From positions 1 through 37,347 of the forward strand of contig CAMVLW010000013.1 of assembly GCA_947168445.1 (NCBI GenBank): 37,347 bases of DNA, written 5' to 3'. The notes under the pieces were generated by a model. It ran no database searches and had not been told where the DNA came from. It saw nothing but the letters and a program-made list of their open reading frames with translations. Source of the stretch: an uncultured Clostridia bacterium. Lineage in GTDB: Bacteria > Bacillota > Clostridia > Oscillospirales > Acutalibacteraceae. Positions within the stretch are counted from its first letter, which is position 1; every line of letters starts with the position of its first letter. Shown one piece after another: positions 16,781 to 25,678 of the stretch. The position numbers and the translations under genes were made by a program.

Positions 16781-18139
16781 GTTTTCGCTGATGATGCTGC
16801 CGATCAGTTCAATCCCTTCCGCCAGCTTTTCCTGCGCAATCCCCGAAAAGCTGAGCGCGAACACATTCGGCTCCTTGCCGCGGGACATCAGGCAGACCGA
16901 CCGGGCGCTCAGTTCGCTGTCGATTTTGTCGCGGTTGAGGGCTTGCGGCACCGTGAGCGTGAGGTACAGCGAGGTTTCGTTAAAGTCCGTTTTGGCGTTC
17001 GGCAAGCAGCGTGCAACCGCGTCGAGCAGCAGCTTGCTCTTTTCCAAATACACGCGCCGTGCCTTGCGCAAATGCGCTTCAATTTTGCCGCTTTCAATAT
17101 ACCTTGCCAGCGCAAGCTGCTCGGTTTTGGAGGCGGTTTGGTTCATCAGCCGCTTCACCTCGCGGTAACGCCGCAAAAGTCCCTCGGGCAGCACCGTGTA
17201 ACTCAGCCGCACCGACGGCAGCAGCACCTTTGAAAACGAGCCGATATACACCGTGTTTTCGGTGTCATAGTTTTGCACACACGGCATGGGCAGCGTGCTG
17301 TAGCGCAGTTCGCCGTTGTAATCGTCCTCTAAAATCCACGCGCCGCTTGTCCGAGCCCACTCAATGATTTCCAGCCGCCTTGTCACAGGCATGTTGTCGC
17401 CGCGCAAGCCCGTGAAGTTCGGGTTAATCAAAATCATATCGGGGCAAATTTCTTTTAAAGAATCAACCGTCGTGCCGTAAGCGTCGCAGTCAAAATAAAA
17501 AATCTCATAATCAAAGCTCTTGAAAATCCACTCCGCCTGCAAAAAGCTGTCTTTTTCAAGGGCGATTTTTTTATGCGCGCCCATCAGCGAGCAGAGCAGA
17601 TAGAGAATCGCCTGTGTGCCCGCGCCCACCACGATATTGTCTGTGCGCGCGTTGACGCTGCGGGTGCCGAGGGCATATTTTTGCAGCGCCAGCCGCAGCG
17701 CTTCCTCGCCCTGTGCGTCGCCGTAGGAGGTCAAAAGGTAGTTGCGGTTAACGACGTCCTTCACGCATTTTTTCCACTCGGCAAGGTCAACCACGCTCTC
17801 GTCAATGCTTTTTCCACTGAAATCATAGGAAAAATAGCGGCGCTGCTCCACCGCTTCGCTGAGGGTGTCAGCCGCCTTCGGCATGTTTTCAAACGCCGCC
17901 GCCACAAAATAACCGCGCTGCGGACGGTTTTCGATATATCCCTCGGCGCAAAGCTGGTCATACGCGCTCTGCACCGTGGTTTTGGAAACGCCCTTGTCCG
18001 CGCTCAGCCCGCGGATAGAGGGCAGCCGTGCGCCTTTTTTCAGACTGCCGCTTTCAATCGCCTTGCGCACCGACAAATAAATCTGCCGGTACATCGGCGT
18101 TTTCCCGCGCTTTTCCGCGCTGATAAAGTCATAGAGCAT
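16772..18139 (-). CDS. MocR/GntR-family regulator with aminotransferase domain
   Basis: 455 residues, the typical length of MocR proteins. The N-terminal winged helix (about residues 12-80) has MYRQIYLSVRKAIESGSLKKG and KTTVQSAYDQLCAEGYI. A fold-type I aminotransferase domain follows, with the PLP lysine K304 in IGSFSKVLLPSVR and upstream WILEDDYNGELRY. Members such as PdxR and GabR use PLP or its adducts to control transcription; a role in vitamin B6 synthesis is possible but no pdx genes are nearby. AGGTGATG precedes the start. Its promoter faces murD divergently. Confidence 0.9.
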   Translation of the reverse strand: MLYDFISAEKRGKTPMYRQIYLSVRKAIESGSLKKGARLPSIRGLSADKGVSKTTVQSAYDQLCAEGYIENRPQRGYFVAAAFENMPKAADTLSEAVEQRRYFSYDFSGKSIDESVVDLAEWKKCVKDVVNRNYLLTSYGDAQGEEALRLALQKYALGTRSVNARTDNIVVGAGTQAILYLLCSLMGAHKKIALEKDSFLQAEWIFKSFDYEIFYFDCDAYGTTVDSLKEICPDMILINPNFTGLRGDNMPVTRRLEIIEWARTSGAWILEDDYNGELRYSTLPMPCVQNYDTENTVYIGSFSKVLLPSVRLSYTVLPEGLLRRYREVKRLMNQTASKTEQLALARYIESGKIEAHLRKARRVYLEKSKLLLDAVARCLPNAKTDFNETSLYLTLTVPQALNRDKIDSELSARSVCLMSRGKEPNVFALSFSGIAQEKLAEGIELIGSIISENSY

Positions 18140-18162
18140 GCCATCACCTCATTTATAACCGT

Positions 18163-18191
18163 ATTTTAGCATTTCTGAATGACGAATTCAA
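18163..18191 (-). promoter_or_regulatory. Promoter of the MocR gene
   Basis: On the minus strand TTGAAT (18186-18191), 17-bp spacer, TAAAAT (18163-18168) with an extended TG. Confidence 0.68.
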
Positions 18192-18220
18192 GTGGAAAGT
18201 GAGTTATAATACTTACCACT
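18191..18220. repeat. Inverted repeat between MocR and murD
   Basis: Arms AGTGGAAAGT (18191-18200) and ACTTACCACT (18211-18220) match at 9 of 10 positions. They flank an unused-looking TATAAT (18205-18210) and abut the MocR -35. It could be a regulator site or one of the AAGTG-type intergenic repeats seen elsewhere. Confidence 0.5.
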
Positions 18221-18242
18221 AAAAAAGAATATCGCAAGGGTG

Positions 18243-18271
18243 TTGAAATTTCTCTTGTTTCTTAGTATAAT
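18243..18271 (+). promoter_or_regulatory. Promoter of the murD operon
   Basis: TTGAAA at 18243-18248 and perfect TATAAT at 18266-18271, spacer 17 bp, 37 bp before the murD start. Confidence 0.8.
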
Positions 18272-18307
18272 AATAACGTATGTGATTTTTGAATAGGAGA
18301 GGGTATT

Positions 18308-19699
18308 ATGAACACCACCACACAACAGTTTTTTGACTCTGTCAGGGGCAAAACCGTTGCCTTTATCGGTATCGGCACCAGCAACCTGCCGCTGATTCAT
18401 CAGTTTGCGGAAAAAGGCGCAAGGGTAATTGCCTGCGACCGCAAGGATTTTGCGTCGCTGGGCGAGAACGGAATCAAGGCAAAGGAATACGGCGCGGAAC
18501 TTGTTCTGGGCGACGATTACCTGAGCAACATTCAGGCGGACATTGTGTTCCGCAGCCCCGGCACGCCGTTTTATAAGGAGGAACTTGTCAAACTGCGCGA
18601 AAACGGCACGGTGCTGACCTCTGAAATGGAGGTGTTCTTCGACCTCTGTCCGTGCAACACCATTGCCGTGACCGGCTCCGACGGCAAGACCACCACCACC
18701 ACCATCATTTCCGAAATGCTCAAGGCGGCGGGCAAGACCGTCCACCTCGGCGGCAATATCGGCAAGCCGCTGCTGCCCGAAATTGAAACCATTGCGCCGG
18801 ACGATTACGCGGTGGTGGAGCTTTCAAGCTTCCAGCTGATTTCCATGCGCAAAAGCCCCGACGTGGCGGTTGTCACCAACCTCGCGCCGAATCACCTTGA
18901 CATTCACAAGGATATGCAGGAATATGTCGATTCCAAAAAGAACATTGTCCTGCACCAAAACGCCTTTTCCAAGGCGGTGCTCAACCTTGACAACGAAATC
19001 GCCAACGGCTTTTCCGCTTCCGTCAGGGGAGAACTCGCAAAGTTTTCCGTGAAGGAAAAGCCCTTTAACGGCGCGTATCTCGACGGCACCAAAATTGTCT
19101 ACAGCGCTTTTGGCAAGGTCACGGAGATTATGGACTACCGTGACATCAAGATTCCCGGTATGCACAATGTCGAAAACTACCTCGCCGCGATTTCGGCGGT
19201 GTGGGGCATTGTGGACGTTTCCGTGATGGTTGAGGTCGCCAAGACCTTCGGCGGCGTGGCGCACCGTGCGGAATTCGTCCGCGAATACAAGGGCGTCAAG
19301 TACTATAACGACTCTATCGCCTCCAGCCCGACCCGCACCATGCTCGGCACGCTCTCGCTCTATGACGAGAAAATCATCATCATTGCGGGCGGCTATGACA
19401 AGCACATTCCCTACGAGCCGCTCGGACCCGTGGTGAACAATAAGGTAAAAACCCTGATTCTGCTCGGCGACACCGCTCCCAAAATCGAAGCGGCGGTCAA
19501 GGCAGCCGACAACTACGACGAAAGCGCCATTGAGATTATCAACGTGGAAAACATGGAGCAGGCGGTTGCGGCGGCTGCAAAGGCGGCAAAGGAGGGCGAC
19601 ATTGTTTCGCTGTCACCCGCGAGCGCCAGCTTTGGCTTGTACCGCAATTTTGAAGAGAGAGGCAATCACTTTAAGTCCATCGTGAACGGTTTGGAGTAA
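18308..19699 (+). CDS. murD: UDP-N-acetylmuramoyl-L-alanine:D-glutamate ligase
   Basis: 463 residues, full length. MurD adds D-Glu to UDP-MurNAc-L-Ala in peptidoglycan synthesis in the cytoplasm. The N-terminal UDP-binding domain (VAFIGIGTSNLPLIHQF) is followed by the ATP loop G123-T130 (GSDGKTTTTT), GNIGKPLL, VELSSFQL, TNLAPNHLDIH, GMHNVENYLAA and FGGVAHRAEFV with the C-terminal YNDSIASSPTRT and AGGYDKHI. Start ATG 18308 has AGGAGAGG upstream. It leads a run of five closely spaced or overlapping genes to 23781; the downstream members are not cell-wall genes, so the link may only be transcriptional. Confidence 0.95.
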   Translation: MNTTTQQFFDSVRGKTVAFIGIGTSNLPLIHQFAEKGARVIACDRKDFASLGENGIKAKEYGAELVLGDDYLSNIQADIVFRSPGTPFYKEELVKLRENGTVLTSEMEVFFDLCPCNTIAVTGSDGKTTTTTIISEMLKAAGKTVHLGGNIGKPLLPEIETIAPDDYAVVELSSFQLISMRKSPDVAVVTNLAPNHLDIHKDMQEYVDSKKNIVLHQNAFSKAVLNLDNEIANGFSASVRGELAKFSVKEKPFNGAYLDGTKIVYSAFGKVTEIMDYRDIKIPGMHNVENYLAAISAVWGIVDVSVMVEVAKTFGGVAHRAEFVREYKGVKYYNDSIASSPTRTMLGTLSLYDEKIIIIAGGYDKHIPYEPLGPVVNNKVKTLILLGDTAPKIEAAVKAADNYDESAIEIINVENMEQAVAAAAKAAKEGDIVSLSPASASFGLYRNFEERGNHFKSIVNGLE

Positions 19700-19703
19700 G
19701 AAA

Positions 19704-20720
19704 ATGGATTTGGAAAAACTGATTTTTGATTTATGCGCCGCGCAGGGTGTTTCGGGAAATGAAGCGCCCGCGCTGGCAATCGCAAAGGAATATTTGAAAA
19801 ATATCGCGGAGGTGCGCGCCGACCGCAACGGCAATTTGTTTGCCACACTCGGCAATCCGCAGGCGGACAAAACCATCCTGCTCGACGCCCACCTTGACCG
19901 CATTGGCTTTATCATTATTGACATCAACGACGACGGCTTTGTCAAGGTTGACAAGCTCGGCGGCATTGACGTGCGCGTGCTGCAGGACACGGTGCTTGTC
20001 GCGGAAAACGGCTTAAAGGGCACTGTTTGCTGTCTGCCGCCGCACCTCACCGACGGCAGCGAGGGCAAGGCGACCCCGATTTCCAAAACATGGGTGGACT
20101 TCGGTATGCCCGCCGAAAAGCTGCGCGAACGCTTAAAGCCCGGCGACGCCCTGACCTTTGCCGAACAGCCGCACAAGCTGCTCGGCGATAAAATCACTTC
20201 ACCCGCGCTCGACGACCGCTGCGGCGTAGCGGCGCTTTTGCGTGCGGCTGAGCTGATTGATACAAAAGAGTATCGGGTTGTCATTTTGCTGAGCACGCAG
20301 GAGGAGACCTACGGAACAGGTGCCAAAACCGGCGCGTTTCAAATTGACGCGGACGAGGCGATTGCCGTGGACGTCAGCTTTGCCTCCCAGCCGGATGTGT
20401 CCGGTCAGTACGGCAAAATCGCGCTCGGCAAGGGTCCCATGATTTGTGTGTCCTCCGTGATGAACCGCGCCATGTCGCAAAAGCTGATTGCGCTTGCCAA
20501 GGAGCAGGAGCTTCCCTATCAGCTTGAACCCATCGGCGGCGTCACAGGCACCAACGGCGACCATATCGCCGTCAGCAAGGGCGGCGTAAAAACCGCGCTG
20601 ATTTCGATTCCGCAGCGCTATATGCACACGCCTGTGGAAGTCATTTCTCTCGCGGATGTGGAAAATACCGCGCGGCTGATTGCCGCGTATATCAACGGCG
20701 GAGGTGCGTTCCATGATTAA
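19704..20720 (+). CDS. M42-family metallopeptidase (first of two)
   Basis: 338 residues. M42 peptidases are dinuclear-metal aminopeptidases that form large tetrahedral assemblies; many are annotated as glutamyl aminopeptidase or endoglucanase. Ligand motifs are in place: LLDAHLDRIGF, LDDRCG, QEETYGTGA (the catalytic Glu pair), IAVDVSFA and YMHTPVE. It is cytoplasmic, with no signal peptide. Start ATG 19704 is 4 bp after murD. It overlaps the second M42 gene by 8 bp; the two proteins are clearly related but not close duplicates. Confidence 0.88.
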   Translation: MDLEKLIFDLCAAQGVSGNEAPALAIAKEYLKNIAEVRADRNGNLFATLGNPQADKTILLDAHLDRIGFIIIDINDDGFVKVDKLGGIDVRVLQDTVLVAENGLKGTVCCLPPHLTDGSEGKATPISKTWVDFGMPAEKLRERLKPGDALTFAEQPHKLLGDKITSPALDDRCGVAALLRAAELIDTKEYRVVILLSTQEETYGTGAKTGAFQIDADEAIAVDVSFASQPDVSGQYGKIALGKGPMICVSSVMNRAMSQKLIALAKEQELPYQLEPIGGVTGTNGDHIAVSKGGVKTALISIPQRYMHTPVEVISLADVENTARLIAAYINGGGAFHD

Positions 20721-21747
20721 TTACGAGCTGCTCAAAAGGCTGTGTCTGGCGCAGGGCGTGTCCGGCGACGAGAGCGCGGTGCGCGAAATTATCATCAATG
20801 AAATAAAAGATTATGCCGATTATCAAATCGACAGCCTCGGCAATATTCTGGTGCATAAAAAGGGCAAAAATCCCGCCAAAAGCCGCCTGATGCTCTCCGC
20901 GCATATGGACGAGGTCGGGCTGATGGTGACTGACGTCACCTCCGACGGCTTCCTCAAATTTGACGAAATCGGCGGCATTGACCGCCGCGTGCTGCTCGGC
21001 AAATCCGTCACCGTCGGCAAAAACAAGGTGCACGGCGTTATCGGCGTCAAGCCCATTCATCTGAGTAAGGGCGACGAAGCGCAGACGATTCCCGAAATGA
21101 GCGACATGTATATCGACATCGGCGCCGATTCCGAGGAGGAGGCGCTTGCGGCTGTCAGCTTTGGCGACAGCGTGTTTTATAACTGTGTATTTCTCGAAAA
21201 TGAAGATACCATTAACGCCAAGGCGATTGACGACCGCTTCGGCTGCTGTGTGCTGATTGCGCTGATTCAAAGCGAGTTGGCGTATGACGCGGACTTTGCC
21301 TTTGTGGTGCAGGAGGAGGTCGGACTGCGCGGCGCAAGGGTTGCGGCTTACACGCTTGAACCTGATTTCGCGCTGGTGATTGAAACCACCACCTCCGCCG
21401 AAATCCCGGAGGTAGATAAGACCAAGCAGGTCTGCAACCTCGGCGAAGGCGCTGTCATTTCGCTGATGGACAGGCACACGATTTATGACAAAGAAATGAT
21501 TTTGCTCGCCTTTTCCGCCGCTGACGAAATCGGCGTGAAGGCGCAGACAAAGCGCGCGGTTGCGGGCGGCAACGATGCGGGCGCGATTCATCAGAGCCGC
21601 GGCGGTGTGCGCACCTTGGCGGTGTCGCTTGCGTGCCGTTATCTCCACGCGCCGAGCACGGTTGCTTCCAAGAAAGACTGCGAAAGCGTTCTCGCGCTTG
21701 CAAAGGCGCTCGCGGAAAAAATCGCGGGAGGAGCGCTTGCCAAATGA
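20713..21747 (+). CDS. M42-family metallopeptidase (second of two)
   Basis: 344 residues from ATG 20713, preceded by GGAGGTG inside the end of its neighbour. Motifs: LSAHMDEVGLMVTDV, IDDRFGC, QEEVGLRGA, VIETTTSAE (Glu where the first paralogue has Asp, a known variation in the metal site) and YLHAPSTVAS. With its neighbour it may form a mixed aminopeptidase complex for intracellular peptide turnover; that is inference from the tandem, overlapping arrangement. The stop overlaps the next start (ATGA). Confidence 0.9.
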   Translation: MINYELLKRLCLAQGVSGDESAVREIIINEIKDYADYQIDSLGNILVHKKGKNPAKSRLMLSAHMDEVGLMVTDVTSDGFLKFDEIGGIDRRVLLGKSVTVGKNKVHGVIGVKPIHLSKGDEAQTIPEMSDMYIDIGADSEEEALAAVSFGDSVFYNCVFLENEDTINAKAIDDRFGCCVLIALIQSELAYDADFAFVVQEEVGLRGARVAAYTLEPDFALVIETTTSAEIPEVDKTKQVCNLGEGAVISLMDRHTIYDKEMILLAFSAADEIGVKAQTKRAVAGGNDAGAIHQSRGGVRTLAVSLACRYLHAPSTVASKKDCESVLALAKALAEKIAGGALAK

Positions 21748-22511
21748 TACGCTCCGCTCACGGAATTTCCGGCTATCCTGCGCGGGTGCGCGCGCTCGCG
21801 GACAACGACCCCTTTCTCTGCCGTATTCTCTCGCTCTACAGCAGCTATCCGCCGGAGCTTGCCTTTGTCGATTACTGGCTGACCGCGGACGACAGCGGAA
21901 AAACCAACGGCGCCATTGCCCGCAACGGCTCCAATTTTATTCTCTTTCTCACCGGTGAAAGCGATTTGCAGGAGATTTCTTCCTTTTTGCGTTTATCGGG
22001 CGCTGAGGGCGTTTTATGCGACGGAAGGTTCACGCTCGACTTTTCGGGAAAAACGGCTGACGGCGCGATTTTGAAGCGTTCCGAGCCGATTCCGGGCAAA
22101 AGCGGAGAACCTGCGCTCTGCAAGCCGACAATCAAGGCTGCCTATGACCTGATTGTCAAATGCACGGACGACAGCTTTACGCCGCCCGCGTATGACGATT
22201 TTTATGTGGACGTCAACCACAAGCTGCGCCACGGCGCCATGCGGCTGTATGGCATTGAGGAGAGTGGAACGCTTGCGGCGGTTGCCATGACGGTTGCCGA
22301 GAGCGGCGACGGCGCTGTGCTGGGCGCGGTTGCCTGCGACCCTGCGTTTCGCAGAAAGGGCTTCGGCTCCAAAATCGTGCGCGCCGCGTCAAACGCGCTG
22401 ATTGCGGAGGGCAAAACGGTGTTTTTGCACCGCGCAAAAAACGCCAACGCCGCGTTTTATCAAAAGCTGGGCTTTTCAAACTGCGGCACATGGCGCGAAT
22501 ATAAAATCTAA
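21744..22511 (+). CDS. GNAT-family N-acetyltransferase
   Basis: 255 residues from ATG 21744, overlapping the M42 stop by 4 bp. The C-terminal half (about 165-255) is a GNAT domain: AVACDPAFRRKGFGSKIVRAA gives the acetyl-CoA pyrophosphate loop (RRKGFGS), then NANAAFYQKLGF. The N-terminal half resembles no family I can name and may be a second, decayed GNAT-like fold. Substrate unknown. Confidence 0.82.
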   Translation: MIRSAHGISGYPARVRALADNDPFLCRILSLYSSYPPELAFVDYWLTADDSGKTNGAIARNGSNFILFLTGESDLQEISSFLRLSGAEGVLCDGRFTLDFSGKTADGAILKRSEPIPGKSGEPALCKPTIKAAYDLIVKCTDDSFTPPAYDDFYVDVNHKLRHGAMRLYGIEESGTLAAVAMTVAESGDGAVLGAVACDPAFRRKGFGSKIVRAASNALIAEGKTVFLHRAKNANAAFYQKLGFSNCGTWREYKI

Positions 22512-22524
22512 AGGATTGAAGCAA

Positions 22525-23781
22525 TTGAATTTTTTTGACATAGACAAGCGTGTTTTGCAGGCTTCCGAGCAGGCAATGGCGCTCTGCGCGGGCAAGCTGC
22601 GCGAAATTGAGGACATTCAGGAATACAACCAAATCAAAATGATAAAGGCCTTCCAAAACGCGGGCGTGCGCGAAAGCTATTTCAGCGGCTCCACAGGCTA
22701 CGGCTACGACGACTTCGGACGCGACGCGCTCGACAGGGTTTACGCCTTTGTGTTTGACGCGGAGGACGCGCTGGTGCGGCATAATTTTGTAAGCGGCACC
22801 CATGCGCTCACCGTCGCGCTGTTCGGCATGCTCCGTCCGGGCGACACCATGCTCAGCGTGACCGGTATGCCCTACGACACCATTCGCTCGGCAATCGGCA
22901 TTGAGGGCAGCTATCCCGGCTCGCTGAAGGATTTTGACATTCATTTTGACATGACAGAGCTGCTGCCCGACGGCACGCTTGATTACAGGCAAATCGAAGC
23001 CGAACTTGCGCAAAAAAAGCCGAAGATGGTCTACATTCAGCGCTCACGCGGCTACAGCACGCGCCCCACGCTGACATGGCGCGAGATCAAGAAAATCTGC
23101 GACATCTCCAAAAAGGCGTCGCCCAAGTCGATTATCATGCTCGACAACTGCTACGGCGAGTTTGTTGAGAAGGTTGAGCCGCTCTCCGTCGGCGTTGACG
23201 TGATGGCGGGCTCGCTGATTAAAAATCCCGGCGGAGGCATTGCGCCCACAGGCGGCTATATCGCGGGCAAGCGGGAACTTGTTGAAATGTGCGCTTACCG
23301 CCTGACAACTCCCGGCACGGGAAAGGAAATCGGCGCCACCCTCGGCAACAACCGCGAACTGTTCATGGGCGCTTATCACGCGCCGCATGTCACCGGGGAA
23401 GCGCTGAAAACGGCGGTGTTCGCATCCGCGCTATTCGAAATTCTCGGCTTTGACACCGCGCCGCGCTACAGCGACAACAGGGGAGATATTATTCAGCTTA
23501 TCATGCTCGGCAACGAACAAAAGCTCTGCAAGTTCTGCGAGGGAATTCAGGCAGGCTCGGCGGTGGACAGCTTTGTTGTCCCGGTGCCGTCCGACATGCC
23601 CGGCTATGAAAGCCAAGTCATCATGGCGGCGGGCGCTTTTACGCTCGGCAGTTCCATTGAGCTTTCCGCCGACGCCCCGCTGCGCGACCCCTACGCGGTC
23701 TGGATGCAGGGAGGACTCAACTTCCACGGCGGCAAGCTGGGCGTTATGCTCGCAGCGAGCAGAATAGTGGCGAGTGATTAG
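22525..23781 (+). CDS. PLP-dependent methionine gamma-lyase family protein (YnbB / 'aluminum resistance' type)
   Basis: 418 residues, normal for this family. The TTG start at 22525 is chosen because AAAGGA lies nine bases upstream and the product then begins MNFFDIDKRVLQASEQAM; the open frame further up overlaps GNAT. Fold-type I PLP features: FSGSTGYGYDDFGRDALD, VSGTHALTVALFG, MLDNCYGEFVE and the lysine in GSLIKNPGGGIAPTGGYIAG. In B. subtilis the family lies near glutamine synthetase as YnbB and its physiological reaction is unsettled. The last codons run into an AAGTGG-type repeat. Confidence 0.88.
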   Translation: MNFFDIDKRVLQASEQAMALCAGKLREIEDIQEYNQIKMIKAFQNAGVRESYFSGSTGYGYDDFGRDALDRVYAFVFDAEDALVRHNFVSGTHALTVALFGMLRPGDTMLSVTGMPYDTIRSAIGIEGSYPGSLKDFDIHFDMTELLPDGTLDYRQIEAELAQKKPKMVYIQRSRGYSTRPTLTWREIKKICDISKKASPKSIIMLDNCYGEFVEKVEPLSVGVDVMAGSLIKNPGGGIAPTGGYIAGKRELVEMCAYRLTTPGTGKEIGATLGNNRELFMGAYHAPHVTGEALKTAVFASALFEILGFDTAPRYSDNRGDIIQLIMLGNEQKLCKFCEGIQAGSAVDSFVVPVPSDMPGYESQVIMAAGAFTLGSSIELSADAPLRDPYAVWMQGGLNFHGGKLGVMLAASRIVASD

Positions 23782-23903
23782 TGGCAAGTGGTAAGTGAGT
23801 TGTAAGTGATAAGTGATAAGTTATAAGTGAAACGTAAAAGCAGTCGGGAACACAAACATTCCTGACTGCTTTCTTATAACTTATTACTTATAACTTATAA
23901 CTT
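23766..23903. repeat. AAGTGATA-type degenerate repeat cluster around a terminator
   Basis: Repeated units such as AAGTGGT, AAGTGAT and AAGTTAT run from the end of the lyase gene to about 23830, with the reverse complement at 23873-23903. The two halves form an outer inverted repeat (23806-23827 with 23873-23894, 20 of 22 matches) enclosing the terminator. Similar units occur at 18188-18220 and 31961-31998. Confidence 0.65.
23836..23873. terminator. Bidirectional terminator between convergent genes
   Basis: Stem AAAGCAGTCGGGAA (23837-23850) with TTCCTGACTGCTTT (23859-23872), one mismatch. A- and T-runs on both sides allow it to serve the plus-strand lyase operon and the minus-strand UPF0210 gene. 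Confidence 0.85.
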
Positions 23904-23909
23904 TCTCGA

Positions 23910-25271
23910 TTAGTTTTTCAACGCCTGCAGCGGTGCGGGAATTCTGCCGCCGCGTTGGATAAATACCGCCGGCGAGCCTTCTCTGACGGGCATAACGGGA
24001 CCTGAGCCAAGCAAGCCGCCGAATTCAAGCATGTCGCCCGGCTTTTTGCCGACAGCGGGAATCAGGCGCACGGCGGTGGTTTTGGTGTTCACCATGCCGA
24101 TTGCCGCTTCGTCCGCGATAATCGCCGAAATGGTTTCGGGCGTGATGTCGCCGGGAACCACAATCATGTCGAGTCCCACCGAGCAAACCGCCGTCATGCT
24201 TTCCAGCTTGGTAATGTCAAGATAGCCGTTCTTTGCCGCGGCAATCATGCCCGCGTCCTCGGAAACGGGGATAAACGCGCCGCTGAGTCCGCCGACGTGA
24301 CTTGAAGCCATCACGCCGCCCTTTTTCACTGCGTCATTGAGCAGCGCCAGCGCCGCCGTAGTGCCGTGGCAGCCGCAGGCTTCCAGACCCATTTCTTCGA
24401 GAATATATGCCACGCTGTCGCCGACAGCGGGTGTGGGAGCGAGGGAGAGGTCAACAATGCCAAAAGGCACGCAGAGCCGCTTGCTCGCTTCCTTGGCGAC
24501 AAGCTGACCCATGCGGGTAATTTTAAACGCGGTTTTCTTTACCATATCCGCGATTTCGGTAATGTCCTTTCCGGCGCCGTCCTTTGCAAGCGCCGCGCGC
24601 ACAACGCCGGGACCCGATACGCCGACGTTAATCACGGTGTCCGCTTCGCCAACGCCGTGGAACGCGCCCGCCATAAAGGGATTGTCCTCCGGCGCGTTGC
24701 AGAATACCACCAGCTTTGCCGCGCCGATACAGTTGCGGTCGGCGGTAATCTCGGCGGTCTGCTTCACGATTTTGCCCATCATCTTCACCGCGTCCATGTT
24801 AATGCCCGCCTTGGTGGAGCCGATGTTCACCGAGGAGCAGACGAAGTCCGTTTCGCTCAGCGCCTGCGGAATACTCTCAATCAGCGCGTAATCGCCGCTT
24901 GCAAAGCCCTTTTGCACCAGCGCGGAATAGCCGCCGATAAAGTTCACGCCCAGCTCCTTTGCCGCCTTGTCAAGCGCGTAGGCAAAGCGCACCACGTTTT
25001 TGCTCTGACACGGAGCGGCAACCATGCCGATTGGGGTCACGGAAATGCGCTTGTTGATAATCGGAATGCCATATTCCTTTTCAATATCCTCGCCGGTTTT
25101 GACTAAGTCCTTGGCGCTGCGCATAATTTTATCATAAACCTTGACGCACGCCTTCTCAATGTCCTCGTCCAGACAATCAAGCAGCGAAATGCCCATGGTA
25201 ATGGTTCTCACGTCAAGATTTTCGTTGTCAATCATATTGATTGTTTCCAGTATATCCTTGGTTTCAAGCAT
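23910..25271 (-). CDS. PFL-like protein, UPF0210 family
   Basis: 453 residues, the usual length. Signature stretches are [71 protein letters not shown] and a glycine-rich end [20 protein letters not shown]. The fold is related to pyruvate formate-lyase-like barrels, but no glycyl-radical motif is visible. It is nearly always next to a small ACT-domain gene, as here (16 bp upstream on the minus strand). Function not established. The terminator at 23836 ends it. Confidence 0.9.
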   Translation of the reverse strand: MLETKDILETINMIDNENLDVRTITMGISLLDCLDEDIEKACVKVYDKIMRSAKDLVKTGEDIEKEYGIPIINKRISVTPIGMVAAPCQSKNVVRFAYALDKAAKELGVNFIGGYSALVQKGFASGDYALIESIPQALSETDFVCSSVNIGSTKAGINMDAVKMMGKIVKQTAEITADRNCIGAAKLVVFCNAPEDNPFMAGAFHGVGEADTVINVGVSGPGVVRAALAKDGAGKDITEIADMVKKTAFKITRMGQLVAKEASKRLCVPFGIVDLSLAPTPAVGDSVAYILEEMGLEACGCHGTTAALALLNDAVKKGGVMASSHVGGLSGAFIPVSEDAGMIAAAKNGYLDITKLESMTAVCSVGLDMIVVPGDITPETISAIIADEAAIGMVNTKTTAVRLIPAVGKKPGDMLEFGGLLGSGPVMPVREGSPAVFIQRGGRIPAPLQALKN

Positions 25272-25287
25272 TGTGTCAACCTCTCAC

Positions 25288-25557
25288 TCAGATTTTATGC
25301 ATGCTGTTAAAGATGTCCTCGTGCATAATGTGGATTTTGGTGTTGGTGCTTTCGCCAACCTCATTGAGCTTGTCGCGCAGCTTGTCAAAGCCGACGGAAG
25401 CCTTGTCAATCTCCACCAGCATAATCATGGCGAACATGTCCTGCAAAACGCTCTGGGTCACCTCAACAATATTCACATTGGTCTGGGCGCAGGCGTCCGA
25501 AACCTTGGCGAGAATTCCGACGGTGTCCTTGCCGATAACGGTAATGATAGCTTTCAT
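25288..25557 (-). CDS. ACT-domain protein, UPF0237 family
   Basis: 89 residues, a single ACT domain: MKAIITVIGKDTVGILAKVS, then VNIVEVTQSVLQDMFAMIML. ACT domains bind small ligands, usually amino acids. GGAGGAT precedes the ATG. It is the first gene of a two-gene minus-strand operon with the UPF0210 protein and may give that protein ligand control; this is inferred from conserved pairing. Confidence 0.93.
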   Translation of the reverse strand: MKAIITVIGKDTVGILAKVSDACAQTNVNIVEVTQSVLQDMFAMIMLVEIDKASVGFDKLRDKLNEVGESTNTKIHIMHEDIFNSMHKI

Positions 25558-25590
25558 AATATCCTCCGCGATAAATAATAATACTCATTC

Positions 25591-25619
25591 ATTATAGACT
25601 TTTTTTGCGTTAAAGTAAA
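25591..25619 (-). promoter_or_regulatory. Promoter of the ACT/UPF0210 operon
   Basis: Minus strand TTTACT (25614-25619), 17-bp spacer, TATAAT (25591-25596). Confidence 0.65.
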
Positions 25620-25627
25620 GCCAAAAC

Positions 25628-25656
25628 TTGCATAAATCGGTTTCTTATGCTATTAT
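25628..25656 (+). promoter_or_regulatory. Promoter of the PHP gene
   Basis: TTGCAT (25628-25633), 17-bp spacer, TATTAT (25651-25656) with extended TGC. It lies back to back with the minus-strand promoter, 8 bp apart. Confidence 0.7.
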
Positions 25657-25678
25657 TTTTTTAGGGGGAATACAAAAT

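Noticed and set aside
23781-23910. CRISPR-like array from the AAGTGATA units
   Set aside because: Units are short and degenerate with no regular spacers, and no cas genes are present.
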